Shown here one piece after another: positions 55,729 through 64,000 of a DNA stretch of 64,000 bases. The position numbers were made by a program, and so were the translations under genes. The notes beneath the pieces were generated by a model, which made no database searches, was not told the DNA's origin, and saw only the letters and a list, made by a program, of their open reading frames with translations. Source of the DNA: JAMXLO01 sp963726125 (GTDB lineage Bacteria; Pseudomonadota; Alphaproteobacteria; Acetobacterales; Acetobacteraceae); NCBI GenBank assembly GCA_963726125.1, contig CAVSBG010000013.1, forward strand, positions 186,001-250,000, written 5' to 3'. Each line of letters opens with the position of its first letter. The stretch's first letter is position 1.

Positions 55729-56442
55729 ATGAGTGAATCGCTTAGGCAATTCGGGCCGGAGATCTGGATCGCCGACGGTCCGGTGACGTCGTTTCATGGC
55801 TTTGCCTATCCGACGCGGATGGCGGTGATCCGGCTGTCTGACGGGAGCCTGTTTGTCTGGTCGCCCATTGCGCTGTCGGACTCGCTCGGCGCTTCGGTCA
55901 ATGCACTCGGGCCGGTGCATTACCTTGTCTCTCCCAATGCACTGCATCACCTGTTTCTTGGGGCGTGGAAGTCGGCTTATCCGGAGGCGCGCCTCTACGG
56001 CACGCCACGGCTGTGCCGCAAGCGCGCGGACCTTGGGTTCGATGCCGCGCTCGGCGATGCTCCTGAGGCCGCATGGGCGGCCGACATCGACCAGGTCGTC
56101 GTGCATGGAAGCTTTGCGCTCACCGAGGTGGTGTTCTTTCACCGTGGTTCCGGCACGGCGCTGGTCGCCGATTTGATCCAGAACTTTCCGCGCGACTGGT
56201 TCAAGGGGTGGCGCGGCTTCCTCGCCCGGTTCGGCGGTATCGTCGCGCCCAATCCTGGTGCGCCGAGCGATTGGCGTGCGAGCTTCCTCAATCGTGGCGC
56301 GGCGCGGGCTTCAGTCGGCAAAATCCTCGCATGGCCGATCGAGCGGGTGCTGATTGCGCATGGCGACCTGCCAACGGGAGACGCAGCGGCCTTCGTGCGC
56401 CGGGGCTTTACCTGGCTGCTCGGTCATGATGGGGCGGCCTGA
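55729..56442 (+). CDS. DUF4336-family protein (237 aa)
   Basis: Metallo-beta-lactamase-like fold without the full metal motif: FGPEIWIADGPVTSFHGFAY, GPVHYLVSPNALHHLFLGAW and EVVFFHRGSGTALVADLIQN are typical of DUF4336. Function is unknown. It is an isolated gene on the plus strand. Confidence 0.82.
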   Translation: MSESLRQFGPEIWIADGPVTSFHGFAYPTRMAVIRLSDGSLFVWSPIALSDSLGASVNALGPVHYLVSPNALHHLFLGAWKSAYPEARLYGTPRLCRKRADLGFDAALGDAPEAAWAADIDQVVVHGSFALTEVVFFHRGSGTALVADLIQNFPRDWFKGWRGFLARFGGIVAPNPGAPSDWRASFLNRGAARASVGKILAWPIERVLIAHGDLPTGDAAAFVRRGFTWLLGHDGAA

Positions 56443-56907
56443 CCGGCTCGTGTCTTTTGGACGCTGAGGGGCGGGGTTGGGTGCAGGGTGGCGGGCGCCC
56501 AGCGATGGTGAATCTCTGTTTCCGGATCGGCCAACCAACCGGAGCGCGGGCGCAAGCGGCTTCGCGGGACTGAGGCCGATCGCGTTTCTGGTAATTGCTC
56601 GCATGTGAGGCTCGCTTCCGCGGACAAACAGTTTGTCTTGGGTGCCGGGCGGAACGACCCAGGTGTTGGTCATCTCACCGGCGATCTACCGCTTCGGAAG
56701 GATTTCGGAACTTCTTCCGATCGGCTTCAAGACTCTCCGCGAGCAGCGGGACAGTCTGCGACCGCACACGCCGCGTGGCAGACCGCCTTCCGCCGACAGG
56801 TCCAAGGCCGCGCGACAATCGAGGAGGAGGTCCCGTCGCATGTCCCCGCGGGTCAGCGTCTGCGATCTCCGCCAATGGACGAGCCTCTGGCAGCGGGGAT
56901 AGCCCGA
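56443..56907. other. intergenic, no confident gene
   Basis: 465 bases. The frame of the following monooxygenase stays open through it, but the composition does not match the family. No motif was recognised. Confidence 0.4.
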
Positions 56908-58433
56908 ATGGACAGCTCATATACGGAAGCCCTCGTCATCGGGGCCGGGCCGGCCGGATTGTTCGCGGCTTGCGAACTGCTTCGCCACGGTATCAGGCCA
57001 CGCATTGTCGAACGTAGGTTGGAGCCGCATGTCGAGGCACGTGGGACCGCCCTGCAGCCGGCGACACTGGAAATGTTCGAACGCGCCGGCCTCGCTGAAC
57101 CGTTCCTGCGCGCGGGCGTGCGTATCAGGCACGTCCAGCTCCTGGGTCCCGGCCTACGGGAGATCGCGCGCAAGGACTTCTCTAAGGGCGGCTCGGTTTA
57201 TGAGTTTCAGTGCAGCCTGCCGCAATGGCGCACCGAGGCAATCCTGCGCGACCACTTGAGCAGTCTGGGTCTTGAGATCGAATTCGGCACTGAGGTGACA
57301 TCGATCGATGCTGATCCGGGCGCCGTGCGCGTTGTGCTCGAAAGCGGCGGTCGAAGGGAGACGGTCACGGCGGCTTACGTGCTGGGCGCAGGCGGTGGCC
57401 ATAGTGTCACGCGTCATTCGATGCATGAGCACCTCGACGGGGAGACCTACGACGGCCGATATTTCGTTGCCGATGTAAAGATCGGCCTGGCCTGTCCACC
57501 CGAATGCGGGCGCCTGATCGTGGGGCCGGCGGGATTTGTCATGCTCTCGCCGTTGCCAGATGACCGCTGGCTCATCTTTGTCAATCGCGACGATGCCGAT
57601 ACGCGGCGTGAGATTCCGTCAGCAGCCGAGCTGGGCGCTTTGCTCGATGCCCGGACCGGTGTCGATGTGGGGTTGACCGATCTGCGCTGGGTATCGCCGT
57701 TCAAGATGCATAAACGCCTGGTCAGACGCCTATCCGATGGGCGGCGATTCCTGCTGGGCGATGCTGCGCATCTGTCCAGTCCGCTCGGCGGCGAAGGCCT
57801 GAATGCGGCGCTTATGGACGCGGGTGACATTGCCTGGAAGCTTGCCCTCGTCCTGCGTGGCGCGGCGAAGCCATCGCTGCTGGACAGCTACGCGACCGAG
57901 CGGGGACTTGCGGACCACCATGCTTTGGAAGTGTCGGACGATGTGCATGGCATGGCGATGCGACTGGTTGGGATGTGCCGCGACGGAGAGTTCCCGAACC
58001 TGCCGCCAGAGGATCAGGCGAAAGAACGTGCGGGACTGCGCAGACTGTTGATGCTCGACGTTTCATATGCGGGGAGCATGCTGGTCGGTCAGGCGGGCGC
58101 AATGCTGGACGGTCCGGAACAAGGGTTGCGCTTTCCAGCGTGTCATCGACTTCGCGGTACCGGCCACCATCTGATCGTGTTCGGCGAGGCGTATTGCCTG
58201 GATGCCCTGCGCGCACGCTGGGGCGGACTCGTTTCGGTCATCGATGGGGCAGGCGCCGGGTTCGAAAGCGAGTACCGGAGGGTGGCGCCATCCTGGTGCG
58301 GCCCGACGGTTTCATCGGGTTCCGGGCTGCACCTGTTGATGAGGCAACGCTGGCTGCGTTGGATGCCCATCTGGCGAGCTATCTCATCGCGGATGCTGCC
58401 GGAACCCCTGCCCTTGCGGCGGCGGCGGACTGA
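56908..58433 (+). pseudogene. FAD-dependent aromatic-ring monooxygenase (PheA/TfdB-like) with a C-terminal frame break
   Basis: FAD-binding: EALVIGAGPAGLFAACELLR and HGIRPRIVERR; the second FAD motif GDAAHLSSPLGGEGLNAALM. It hydroxylates a phenolic or polyketide substrate using NAD(P)H. Near 58270-58295 the frame shifts by -1; the thioredoxin-like tail AILVRPDGFIGFRAAPVDEA and LDAHLASYLIADA continues in the other frame to 58433. Without repair the frame reads on into the next gene, giving an artificial fusion. A single missing base explains it. Confidence 0.8.
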
Positions 58434-58485
58434 CACCGGCGCAAGTTCGTCCGGTTCCATCCACTCTTGGCGAGGACTTCAAACG

Positions 58486-60098
58486 ATGAGCACACCGGCA
58501 ATGAGCCCACCGGTCGACGTTCTGATCATAGGTGCCGGCGCGTCCGGTGCGGCGGTGGCGTGGAGCCTCGCGGAGACGAAGATGCACATCGTTTGCCTCG
58601 AGCAGGGCGATTGGATGAAACCGTCCGAATATCCCAGCGCGGGGCGAGACTGGGAGGCGCGGGCGCTCAATGACTTCCATTACAGCCCCAATCGCCGGGG
58701 GCGCGACACGGACTACCCGACCAACGATGAGAACTCAGCGCTCAGCATCGCCAACTTCAATGGCGTGGGTGGCGGGACGGTGCTGTATGCCGGGCATTTC
58801 CCGCGCTTCCATCCTTCGGACTTTCGGGTGCGAACATTGGATGGCGTCGCCGACGACTGGCCGATCGACTATGCGACGCTGGAGCCGTTCTATGCCGAGA
58901 ACGACCGGATGATGGGCGTGTCTGGTCTGGTCGGCGATCCGGCGTATCCGCCGCATGAGCCGATGATGCCGCCGCTGCCGCTGGGAAAGTCGGGTGCGGC
59001 ATTGGCGCGCGGCTTCAATAAGCTTGGCTGGCACTGGTGGCCGTCCGACGAAGCAATTGCGACGGTGGATTACGAGGGCCGGGCAAGGTGCATCAATCTC
59101 GCACATTGCATCTCCGGCTGCGCGCAGGGTGCCAAGGCCAGCACCGACATCACCTACTGGCCGGCAGCCATCCGTGCCGGCGTCGAGTTGCGCACCCGGT
59201 GCCGGTGCGGGAGATCACGACAGACGAACAGGGCATGGCGTCTGGTGTCGTGTATTATGACGCTGACGGTGTTGAGCGGTTTCAGCCGGCCGCTGTGGTT
59301 ATCCTGGCCTGCAATGCTGTCGGCACGGCGCGCATTCTGTTGAACTCGGCATCGGCACGGTCTCCGGGTGGTCTTGCCAACTCTTCAGGCCAGGTCGGCG
59401 AGAACCTTATGTTCCACCCGTACGCGCAGATCTTCGGCTGGTTCGATGAGACGCTGGATGGCGAGCGCGGACCGCTCGACGGCATCTGGTGCCAGGAGTT
59501 CTACGAGACGGACCGCTCGCGGGGGTTCGTGCGCGGATATACGTTTGAATCCTCACGCGGCCAGGGACCGGTGATGACCGCGGTGCACAGTGTGGCGATC
59601 GGCCGCCTGCCGTGGGGTGTTGATCATCATCACGTCTACCGCAAATTGTTCCGCCACCGGATGGGTATGTTCGCGATCTGCGAGGATCTGCCGGAGGAGC
59701 ACAACAGGGTGACACTCGATCCCGTGCTGAAAGACAGTTCCGGTATTCCGGCGCCGAAGATCCACTACACGTTGAGCGAGAACAGCCGGCGCATGCTGGA
59801 TCACGCGGTGGCGCGCGGCAGCGAGATCCTGCGTGCGGCCGGCGCGCACGATGTGTGGCACGAGGCGCCGATACCGGATGGCGGCTGGCATCTTATGGGA
59901 ACCGCGCGAATGGGGACTGATCCGGCGCGGTCCGTGGTCAATGAATGGGGGCGCAGCCATGACGTGAAGAACCTGTTTATTGTCGATGGCAGCATCTTCG
60001 TCACTGCGGCGGGCGTTAATCCTACGCGTACCATCCAGGCGTTGGCGCTTTATGTCGCGGACAACATCAAGCGTCGCCTGGCCACACTGTTCGATTGA
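58486..60098 (+). pseudogene. GMC-family oxidoreductase with a -1 frame break
   Basis: FAD motif VDVLIIGAGASGAAVAWSLA, then NFNGVGGGTVLYAGHFPRFH. The C-terminal GMC domain has GWHLMGTARMGTDPARSVVN and VDGSIFVTAAGVNPTRTIQA with the catalytic His and Asn. The frame changes near 59200-59210; adding one G to CCGGTGCGG gives a continuous LRTRCRVREITTDEQGM. GMC proteins of this type with a small subunit resemble membrane gluconate/sorbitol dehydrogenases. The next gene encodes such a subunit. Confidence 0.8.
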
Positions 60099-60105
60099 GG
60101 TCACC

Positions 60106-60555
60106 ATGCAAGACAATCATACAGCCTTGTCACCGGATGAGTGCCGGTCCTTGCGATGTCTTGCCGAGATGATGATCCCGGCGAGCGACGAGTATGATGT
60201 GCCCAGTGCAGGCGACGATGTAATCTTCGCTGATATACTCAGGAGTTTTGGACGGGACGCGGAGCATGTCGTGGCGGTGCTGCAAATGCTCGACGGCATC
60301 TCCGGTGGGATGTTCGCCGATCTGGAGCCATCGCGGCGAGAGCCTGTGGCTGCGCGGCTACGTGAGGCCGGTGGTCAATCACTGCTGTACCTGAGCCAGA
60401 TTATACTGCAGTGCTACTATCGCGACGATCGGGTCATGCGTTCACTGGACATGGAGGTGCGGCCACCATTTCCCAAGGGTTTTGCGGTCGAACAGGGTGA
60501 CTGGTCGCTGCTCGATCCGGTGCGTGCGCGACCGAAGCTTTATCGCGAGGTGTAG
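60106..60555 (+). CDS. gluconate 2-dehydrogenase subunit 3-like protein (149 aa)
   Basis: Starts 7 bp after the GMC stop. LSPDECRSLRCLAEMMIPAS is the typical first helix of gluconate 2-dehydrogenase gamma-type subunits; DWSLLDPVRARPKLYREV ends the chain. No Tat-type signal is visible, unlike many relatives. It likely pairs with the GMC protein; the expected cytochrome c subunit is not in the window. Confidence 0.75.
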   Translation: MQDNHTALSPDECRSLRCLAEMMIPASDEYDVPSAGDDVIFADILRSFGRDAEHVVAVLQMLDGISGGMFADLEPSRREPVAARLREAGGQSLLYLSQIILQCYYRDDRVMRSLDMEVRPPFPKGFAVEQGDWSLLDPVRARPKLYREV

Positions 60556-60631
60556 TGAGGGAGCCGGAGTGCGGTCACTATCGCCAGCATCCATTCGACT
60601 GGCTCGCGATCGGTGGGTCCGAACAGCGACA

Positions 60632-60871
60632 TTATTCGTTCCAGCCGGCCTTGCGAATACCTTCCAGCAGATGCGCTTGGTCCTCGGGACTCATGTAGGG
60701 CGGGCGATTGCGAACCATCACCCTGAACACATCGGGCGCCTCCGTCATGAAGTCGCGTAATTCCGCCGCCGCTTCCTCTTGGCGCCCTGATTGCGACAGC
60801 GCAGCCGCGGGCAGTCCGGTCCCGGGTTTCGCAGGAGGACAAGGAAGCAGACGAAGCAGCGAGCAGCGCAT
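60632..60871 (-). pseudogene. C-terminal fragment of a TPR/adenylate-cyclase-type protein, copy 1
   Basis: It reads EEAAAELRDFMTEAPDVFRV, MVRNRPPYMSPEDQAHLLEG and IRKAGWNE-stop, the typical tail of cyclase-TPR proteins (RPPxMxPEDxxHLLEGLRKAG). Only the tail exists. An ~80%-similar copy is at 63222-63410. Confidence 0.7.
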
Positions 60872-61264
60872 GGATGCATGCGTTCGTTTGACTGACAGGT
60901 CGTCAAACTGCGGGTCGCGATCGAGTGCGGCGTCCAGCCGCTGCTTCTTCGTCTGCCCTGGGGCGAAGTGTGGTTCGACATCGAGGAAGGTGTGAAGCTG
61001 TTCGTGCCTGCTGCCGAGATTTCCCGAGCGCTTATCCTGCTCGACGGACTGCGCGCCAAGGGTATCCGTCTGAGTGGCGACGACGGCAGCAGCCGGGTCA
61101 CGGTCCGCCCAACAAGGCTCGGCGTCTGGGAACTTCCGCCCGTCGCCTTGGCGGTTTCGCGGCCGAGGCGGAGCGGGTTCGGGCGGCGTGGGGTGGTTAT
61201 AGCAGGAGGGGGCGGTGGGGCGTCGCGGATGCCTAGGCAGCGTGTAGGGTTGCCGGGGCGAGCT
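60872..61264. other. mosaic stretch with a palindrome and a decayed copy of the holB 5' region
   Basis: GTTTGAC-N9-GTCAAAC at 60886-60908 recurs at 63675-63697. 61142-61212 is about 90% alike to 46891-46972, the 5' end of holB with its TATAAC upstream sequence, but the ATG is changed. An ORF at 60968-61339 is not recognised. Confidence 0.5.
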
Positions 61265-62035
61265 TCAGGTAAGCTTGATGCCCGAGATCCCGCGGCAGTC
61301 GTCGAGCAGGTGTTCCTGCAGTTCCTCGTGCCGCACTGATGGGTTCACCCGTCGTGGCCGTTTGTGATAGAAATAGCCGCCCGTCACCTTCGCGGCCGGT
61401 TCGTCGCTCGTCGCCAGCCAAGCCTGGGTGACATGGGCCTTGGAAAGGTCATCAGGCGCACCTGAACCGCCCATCCGCGTCGGCACCCAGCCTGGCTCGA
61501 GCGCATTGCACAGAACGTCCGGCCAGCGCCGCGCCATGCCGAAGGCGAGCAACACGTTATGAAACTTGGTGTCGGCATAGGCCTGCGAGCCATTCCATCG
61601 GCGGTGCTCCCACTGCAGGTCTTCGAGGCTGGCGTCGCCGCCCATATGCATTCCGGAGCTGAGGTATACCAGCCGGGCAGCCCGCTCCAGCAGTGCGGTC
61701 AGCACGTAGGGAGCGAGGACGTTCACTGCCCAGAGCTGCGACAGCCCGTCCTCGGTCGTGATTCGGCGTGGCTCCCGATAGCCGATCCCGACATTGTGGA
61801 TCACGGCATCGAAGCGGCCGAGGCTATTCGCCTGGGCCGCGACGGTGCGCATCGCCGCAATGGTTGAAAGATCGCCCACCACGACCGCAATGGCTTGCGG
61901 CAGAGCGGCGCGGGCGTCTCGAGCCCGCACCTCGTTGCGCGCGTGCAGCACGACAGAGTGGCCTTGGCTCGCCAGCAGTTGACCCGCCATCAGACCGAGC
62001 CCGTCTGCTGAACCGGTAATCAAGATTTTCGCCAT
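61265..62035 (-). CDS. short-chain dehydrogenase/reductase, NAD(P)-dependent (256 aa)
   Basis: ILITGSADGLGLMAGQLLAS is the cofactor TGxxxGxG motif; NVGIGYREPRR replaces the usual NNAG; SSGMHMGGDAS and the catalytic YADTKFHNVLLAFGM (YxxxK) are present; LEPGWVPTRMGGSGAPDD follows. Intact, unlike the SDR tails elsewhere in the window. It lies 16 bp downstream of an NmrA gene, same strand, likely one operon. Confidence 0.9.
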   Translation of the reverse strand: MAKILITGSADGLGLMAGQLLASQGHSVVLHARNEVRARDARAALPQAIAVVVGDLSTIAAMRTVAAQANSLGRFDAVIHNVGIGYREPRRITTEDGLSQLWAVNVLAPYVLTALLERAARLVYLSSGMHMGGDASLEDLQWEHRRWNGSQAYADTKFHNVLLAFGMARRWPDVLCNALEPGWVPTRMGGSGAPDDLSKAHVTQAWLATSDEPAAKVTGGYFYHKRPRRVNPSVRHEELQEHLLDDCRGISGIKLT

Positions 62036-62051
62036 TGTCCCACTCGTCCCT

Positions 62052-62915
62052 TCAGGCGCGTTTCAGCAAACCGCGCACAACTATTTCCAGCGTTGTCGTG
62101 CCAGTGACCACCTCAAGTCGCTCACCACCCTCGAACGAAAGCCAGCCCTGATTGAAGCCATCGAGCATTTGCATGCGCGGCGCTGGGTTCTGCATGCCCT
62201 GCTTACGGAACAGCGCCTCCCACTCTTCCCGCGGCACCGCCTGCGCACTTACCGGGTGGCCGAGCAGCCGGCCGAAAATCGCGGCCAGTTCGTTTGGCGA
62301 TACCTGCGACGGGCCTTGCAGCTCGACGACGCGGCAGCCCGCCCAGCGCTCGCGCAGGAGCCGCGCCGCTGTAGCGCCGATATCGGCCGTGGCGACCATC
62401 GGGATCGCGTGGTCGAGCGGTTGCAGGAAGCTCTGAATCACGCCGTTGCGCGCGGTCGCGACATCCCAGGCTGCGTTCTCCATGAACCAGGCCGCGCGGA
62501 CGAACGCAATCGGCAGATCGAGCGTGCCCAGCTCGCGCTCCATCATTGCCAGTTGGTTGAGGAGGTTGGGTTGCGTCACCTGCGCGCCCACGGTCGAAAG
62601 GCAGACAGCGCGGGTAGGCCGCGCCTCGGCCAGCGCGTCGCGCACGGCGGAGATCACTGCGCCAGCCTCCACAAAACCAGGTAACGGATCGAAGATCGGT
62701 GGGATCAGTACGAACACGCCATCCGCCCCAGCGAAGGCGCGAGCGAGAGCGGGGGCGTCGCTCATGTCGGCAATCGCCAATTCGCAGCCGTGCGCGGTCC
62801 ACGGCGCGGCTTTACTGGCATCGCGCGCAACCGCTCGCACAGTCGCCCCTTCGGCCAGCAGAGTGCGGGCGACGGCGCCGCCCACCTGCCCGGTAATCCC
62901 CGTGATCGCAAACAT
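62052..62915 (-). CDS. NmrA-family NAD(P)-binding protein (287 aa)
   Basis: ATG 62915 opens MFAITGITGQVGGAVARTLL, the atypical-SDR GxTGxxG motif; RAVARDASKAAPWTAHGCEL follows, and no YxxxK is present in the NmrA manner. Such proteins act as redox sensors or reductases of quinone-like compounds. Pairing with the SDR gene suggests a small redox operon. Confidence 0.9.
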   Translation of the reverse strand: MFAITGITGQVGGAVARTLLAEGATVRAVARDASKAAPWTAHGCELAIADMSDAPALARAFAGADGVFVLIPPIFDPLPGFVEAGAVISAVRDALAEARPTRAVCLSTVGAQVTQPNLLNQLAMMERELGTLDLPIAFVRAAWFMENAAWDVATARNGVIQSFLQPLDHAIPMVATADIGATAARLLRERWAGCRVVELQGPSQVSPNELAAIFGRLLGHPVSAQAVPREEWEALFRKQGMQNPAPRMQMLDGFNQGWLSFEGGERLEVVTGTTTLEIVVRGLLKRA

Positions 62916-63221
62916 AACCAATCTCCTTCGGAAGGGAGTTGTCCCACACAGCCATTCCTGCATTAAGTGCGATTTGGTCAGATTACTCTTGAACAAACCT
63001 CGGGAAATTACAGAGTGGTCTATGCTCGCCTGCTCTCGGGAGTCGAGGTGCTGGTCGCGGTGATCGAGATCGGCATGAAGTGCTGGGGCTATCGCCGATA
63101 TTAATCCCCGCCGGCTCGTCCAACGACGCTCGCGCCACTGACGGAACGATCAAAACGAGCGAAACGGCGAGCGCGGCAATCCCGTTATTGGCGCCCCGCC
63201 AACATCCGTCGAAGAGCGACG
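62916..63221. other. intergenic with a possible small secreted ORF on the minus strand
   Basis: 62983-63225 (minus) has a signal-peptide-like segment GIAALAVSLVLIVPSVARA followed by low-complexity Ser/Arg sequence, probably not a functional protein. It presumably includes the NmrA promoter near 62916-62990. Confidence 0.3.
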
Positions 63222-63410
63222 TCAATCATGCCAGCCTGCCTTGCGAACGCCTTCGGGCAGATGGCTTTGGTCCTCGGGACTCATGTAGGGCGGCCGATTG
63301 CGAACCATCACCCTGAACACGTCAGGCGCCTCCGTCATGAAGTTGCGTAATTCCACCGCCGCTTCCTCTCGCCGCCCTAGATGCGCCAGCGCGGCCACGA
63401 GGGCGGACCC
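63222..63410 (-). pseudogene. C-terminal fragment of a TPR/adenylate-cyclase-type protein, copy 2
   Basis: ALVAALAHLGRREEAAVELR, NFMTEAPDVFRVMVRNRPPY, MSPEDQSHLPEGVRKAGWHD-stop. Same tail as at 60632-60871 with scattered substitutions, so an old duplication. No upstream part of the gene is present. Confidence 0.7.
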
Positions 63411-64000
63411 GGGTTTCGCAGGAGGACAACGACGCAGACGAAGAGCGAGAAGCGCCTAGCTAGATGCAGCGGTGGAGCATCAAATATGGAGACCGCCCCG
63501 ATGTTTGGATTGAGATCCCCGGATATCCCCGGGGCCAAACTTAATGCGATCCAATATCCTACGGGACATGCAGTTTTGTGCTGGTCGATCTTCAACAGCG
63601 AAGCCAATGGTGTTTACTGCTTCGTTCCATTCACTGCGGCCATCAACGAAAGGTCCGGACTGACGAATGTGTTCGTTTGACTAACCGATTGTCAAACGGC
63701 GGATCGGAGTTGGATGTGGCAACCTTCGTCACGGCACGGGGTATGCTCCGGCTGATGGCCGGCTCGGAGGCCGGCCATGACGGAAAAGGAACGGTCGTTG
63801 CCGGAGAAGGAACGGTGGTTCGCGGATACGGTCGTTGGCGGATGGAGAAGAACCACGCGAGCAGTCCGCCAAGCTGGCATAAGCACGTCATCCGCCGACA
63901 CGACAGCCGTTCTGTGCAAGAAGCGCAGGATATTACTTTAATCGGTTTTGCTATTGGGCCACGCCTCTCCTCGCCTAGCCCGGCGTTTCATGCAGGAATG
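63411..64000. other. end of window, no confident gene
   Basis: It contains the second GTTTGAC-N9-GTCAAAC palindrome (63675-63697) and a possible 64-codon ORF (63486-63680, starting METAPMFGLRSPDIPGAKLN) that I do not recognise. Confidence 0.35.

Noticed and set aside
56311..56673. Minus-strand ORF starting MTNTWVVPPGTQDKLFVRGS
   Set aside because: It overlaps the end of the DUF4336 gene, is Pro/Arg-rich beyond the first residues and has no recognised domain.
56605..59343. A 912-residue fusion of FAD monooxygenase and GMC oxidoreductase
   Set aside because: The monooxygenase's own C-terminal tail continues in another frame to 58433 and the GMC gene has its own ATG at 58486; the fusion is an artefact of a missing base.

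Overview
The window is GC-rich alphaproteobacterial chromosome, most like Acetobacteraceae/Rhodospirillales. The evidence is the purC-purS-purQ-purL-bolA-grxD order, the holB-metG-tatD-MBL-mazG order, a Hint_2-type protein, Rap1a/Tai-like small secreted proteins and many CoA-ester enzymes. No rRNA, tRNA or CRISPR array was seen.

Layout. 1-7.7 kb: end of a DUF2254 membrane protein, two small ORFs, two acyl-CoA dehydrogenases, a 2-hydroxyacid dehydrogenase with an MFS carrier, an isochorismatase-like hydrolase and a small secreted protein. 7.8-12 kb: a divergent GntR-controlled CoA-ester cluster (CitE-like lyase, double-hotdog MaoC hydratase with a frameshift, class I CoA-transferase). It resembles the ripABC/ict-ich-ccl itaconate route and has two copies of a palindromic operator in the shared promoter. 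12.3-24.1 kb: the purine cluster. A small secreted-protein gene and a REP-like repeat lie between purS and purQ, and a 5.5-kb cargo (Uma2 nuclease, TPR-sulfotransferase, glycine-rich Hint protein) lies between purQ and purL. 24.2-31.3 kb: a glycosyltransferase carrying the REP-like repeat in frame, Kup, FTR1, an alcohol dehydrogenase, MaoC and a sterol-desaturase-like protein. 31.3-33 kb: debris with a GxxExxY cassette bounded by 43-bp inverted repeats and a remnant of hsdM. 33-37.9 kb: CoA-transferase III, a response regulator, an ethylene-receptor-like histidine kinase with three frameshifts, GalM-like and MazG.

The most interesting object is 37,973-42,689: a plasmid- or satellite-phage-like element of about 4.7 kb inserted between mazG and the MBL gene of the holB-metG-tatD-MBL-mazG operon. 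It is bounded by an exact 17-bp direct repeat. With the chromosomal flank, the right copy reads as a Xer dif-like 28-mer (11+6+11), and the repeat is exactly one Xer arm plus the 6-bp centre. Joining the ends in silico extends the element's Rep reading frame by 34 codons, so that its stop overlaps the start of the next element gene (ATGA). This suggests that the element integrates through host XerC/XerD and encodes no integrase.

42.7-47 kb is the MBL-tatD-metG-holB block. 47-64 kb alternates intact genes (AEC carrier, CadC-type regulator with a rhodanese-like tail, aldo/keto reductase, cupin, LysR, DUF4336, FAD monooxygenase, GMC oxidoreductase with a small subunit, SDR, NmrA) with gene fragments: SDR tails, cyclase tails, a copy of the holB 5' end and a second GxxExxY gene.

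At least a dozen single-base frame breaks occur, mostly at short homopolymers. One is in the essential gene holB, so many may be sequence errors and not true pseudogenes. Functional calls come from motif recognition by eye; no database search was run.
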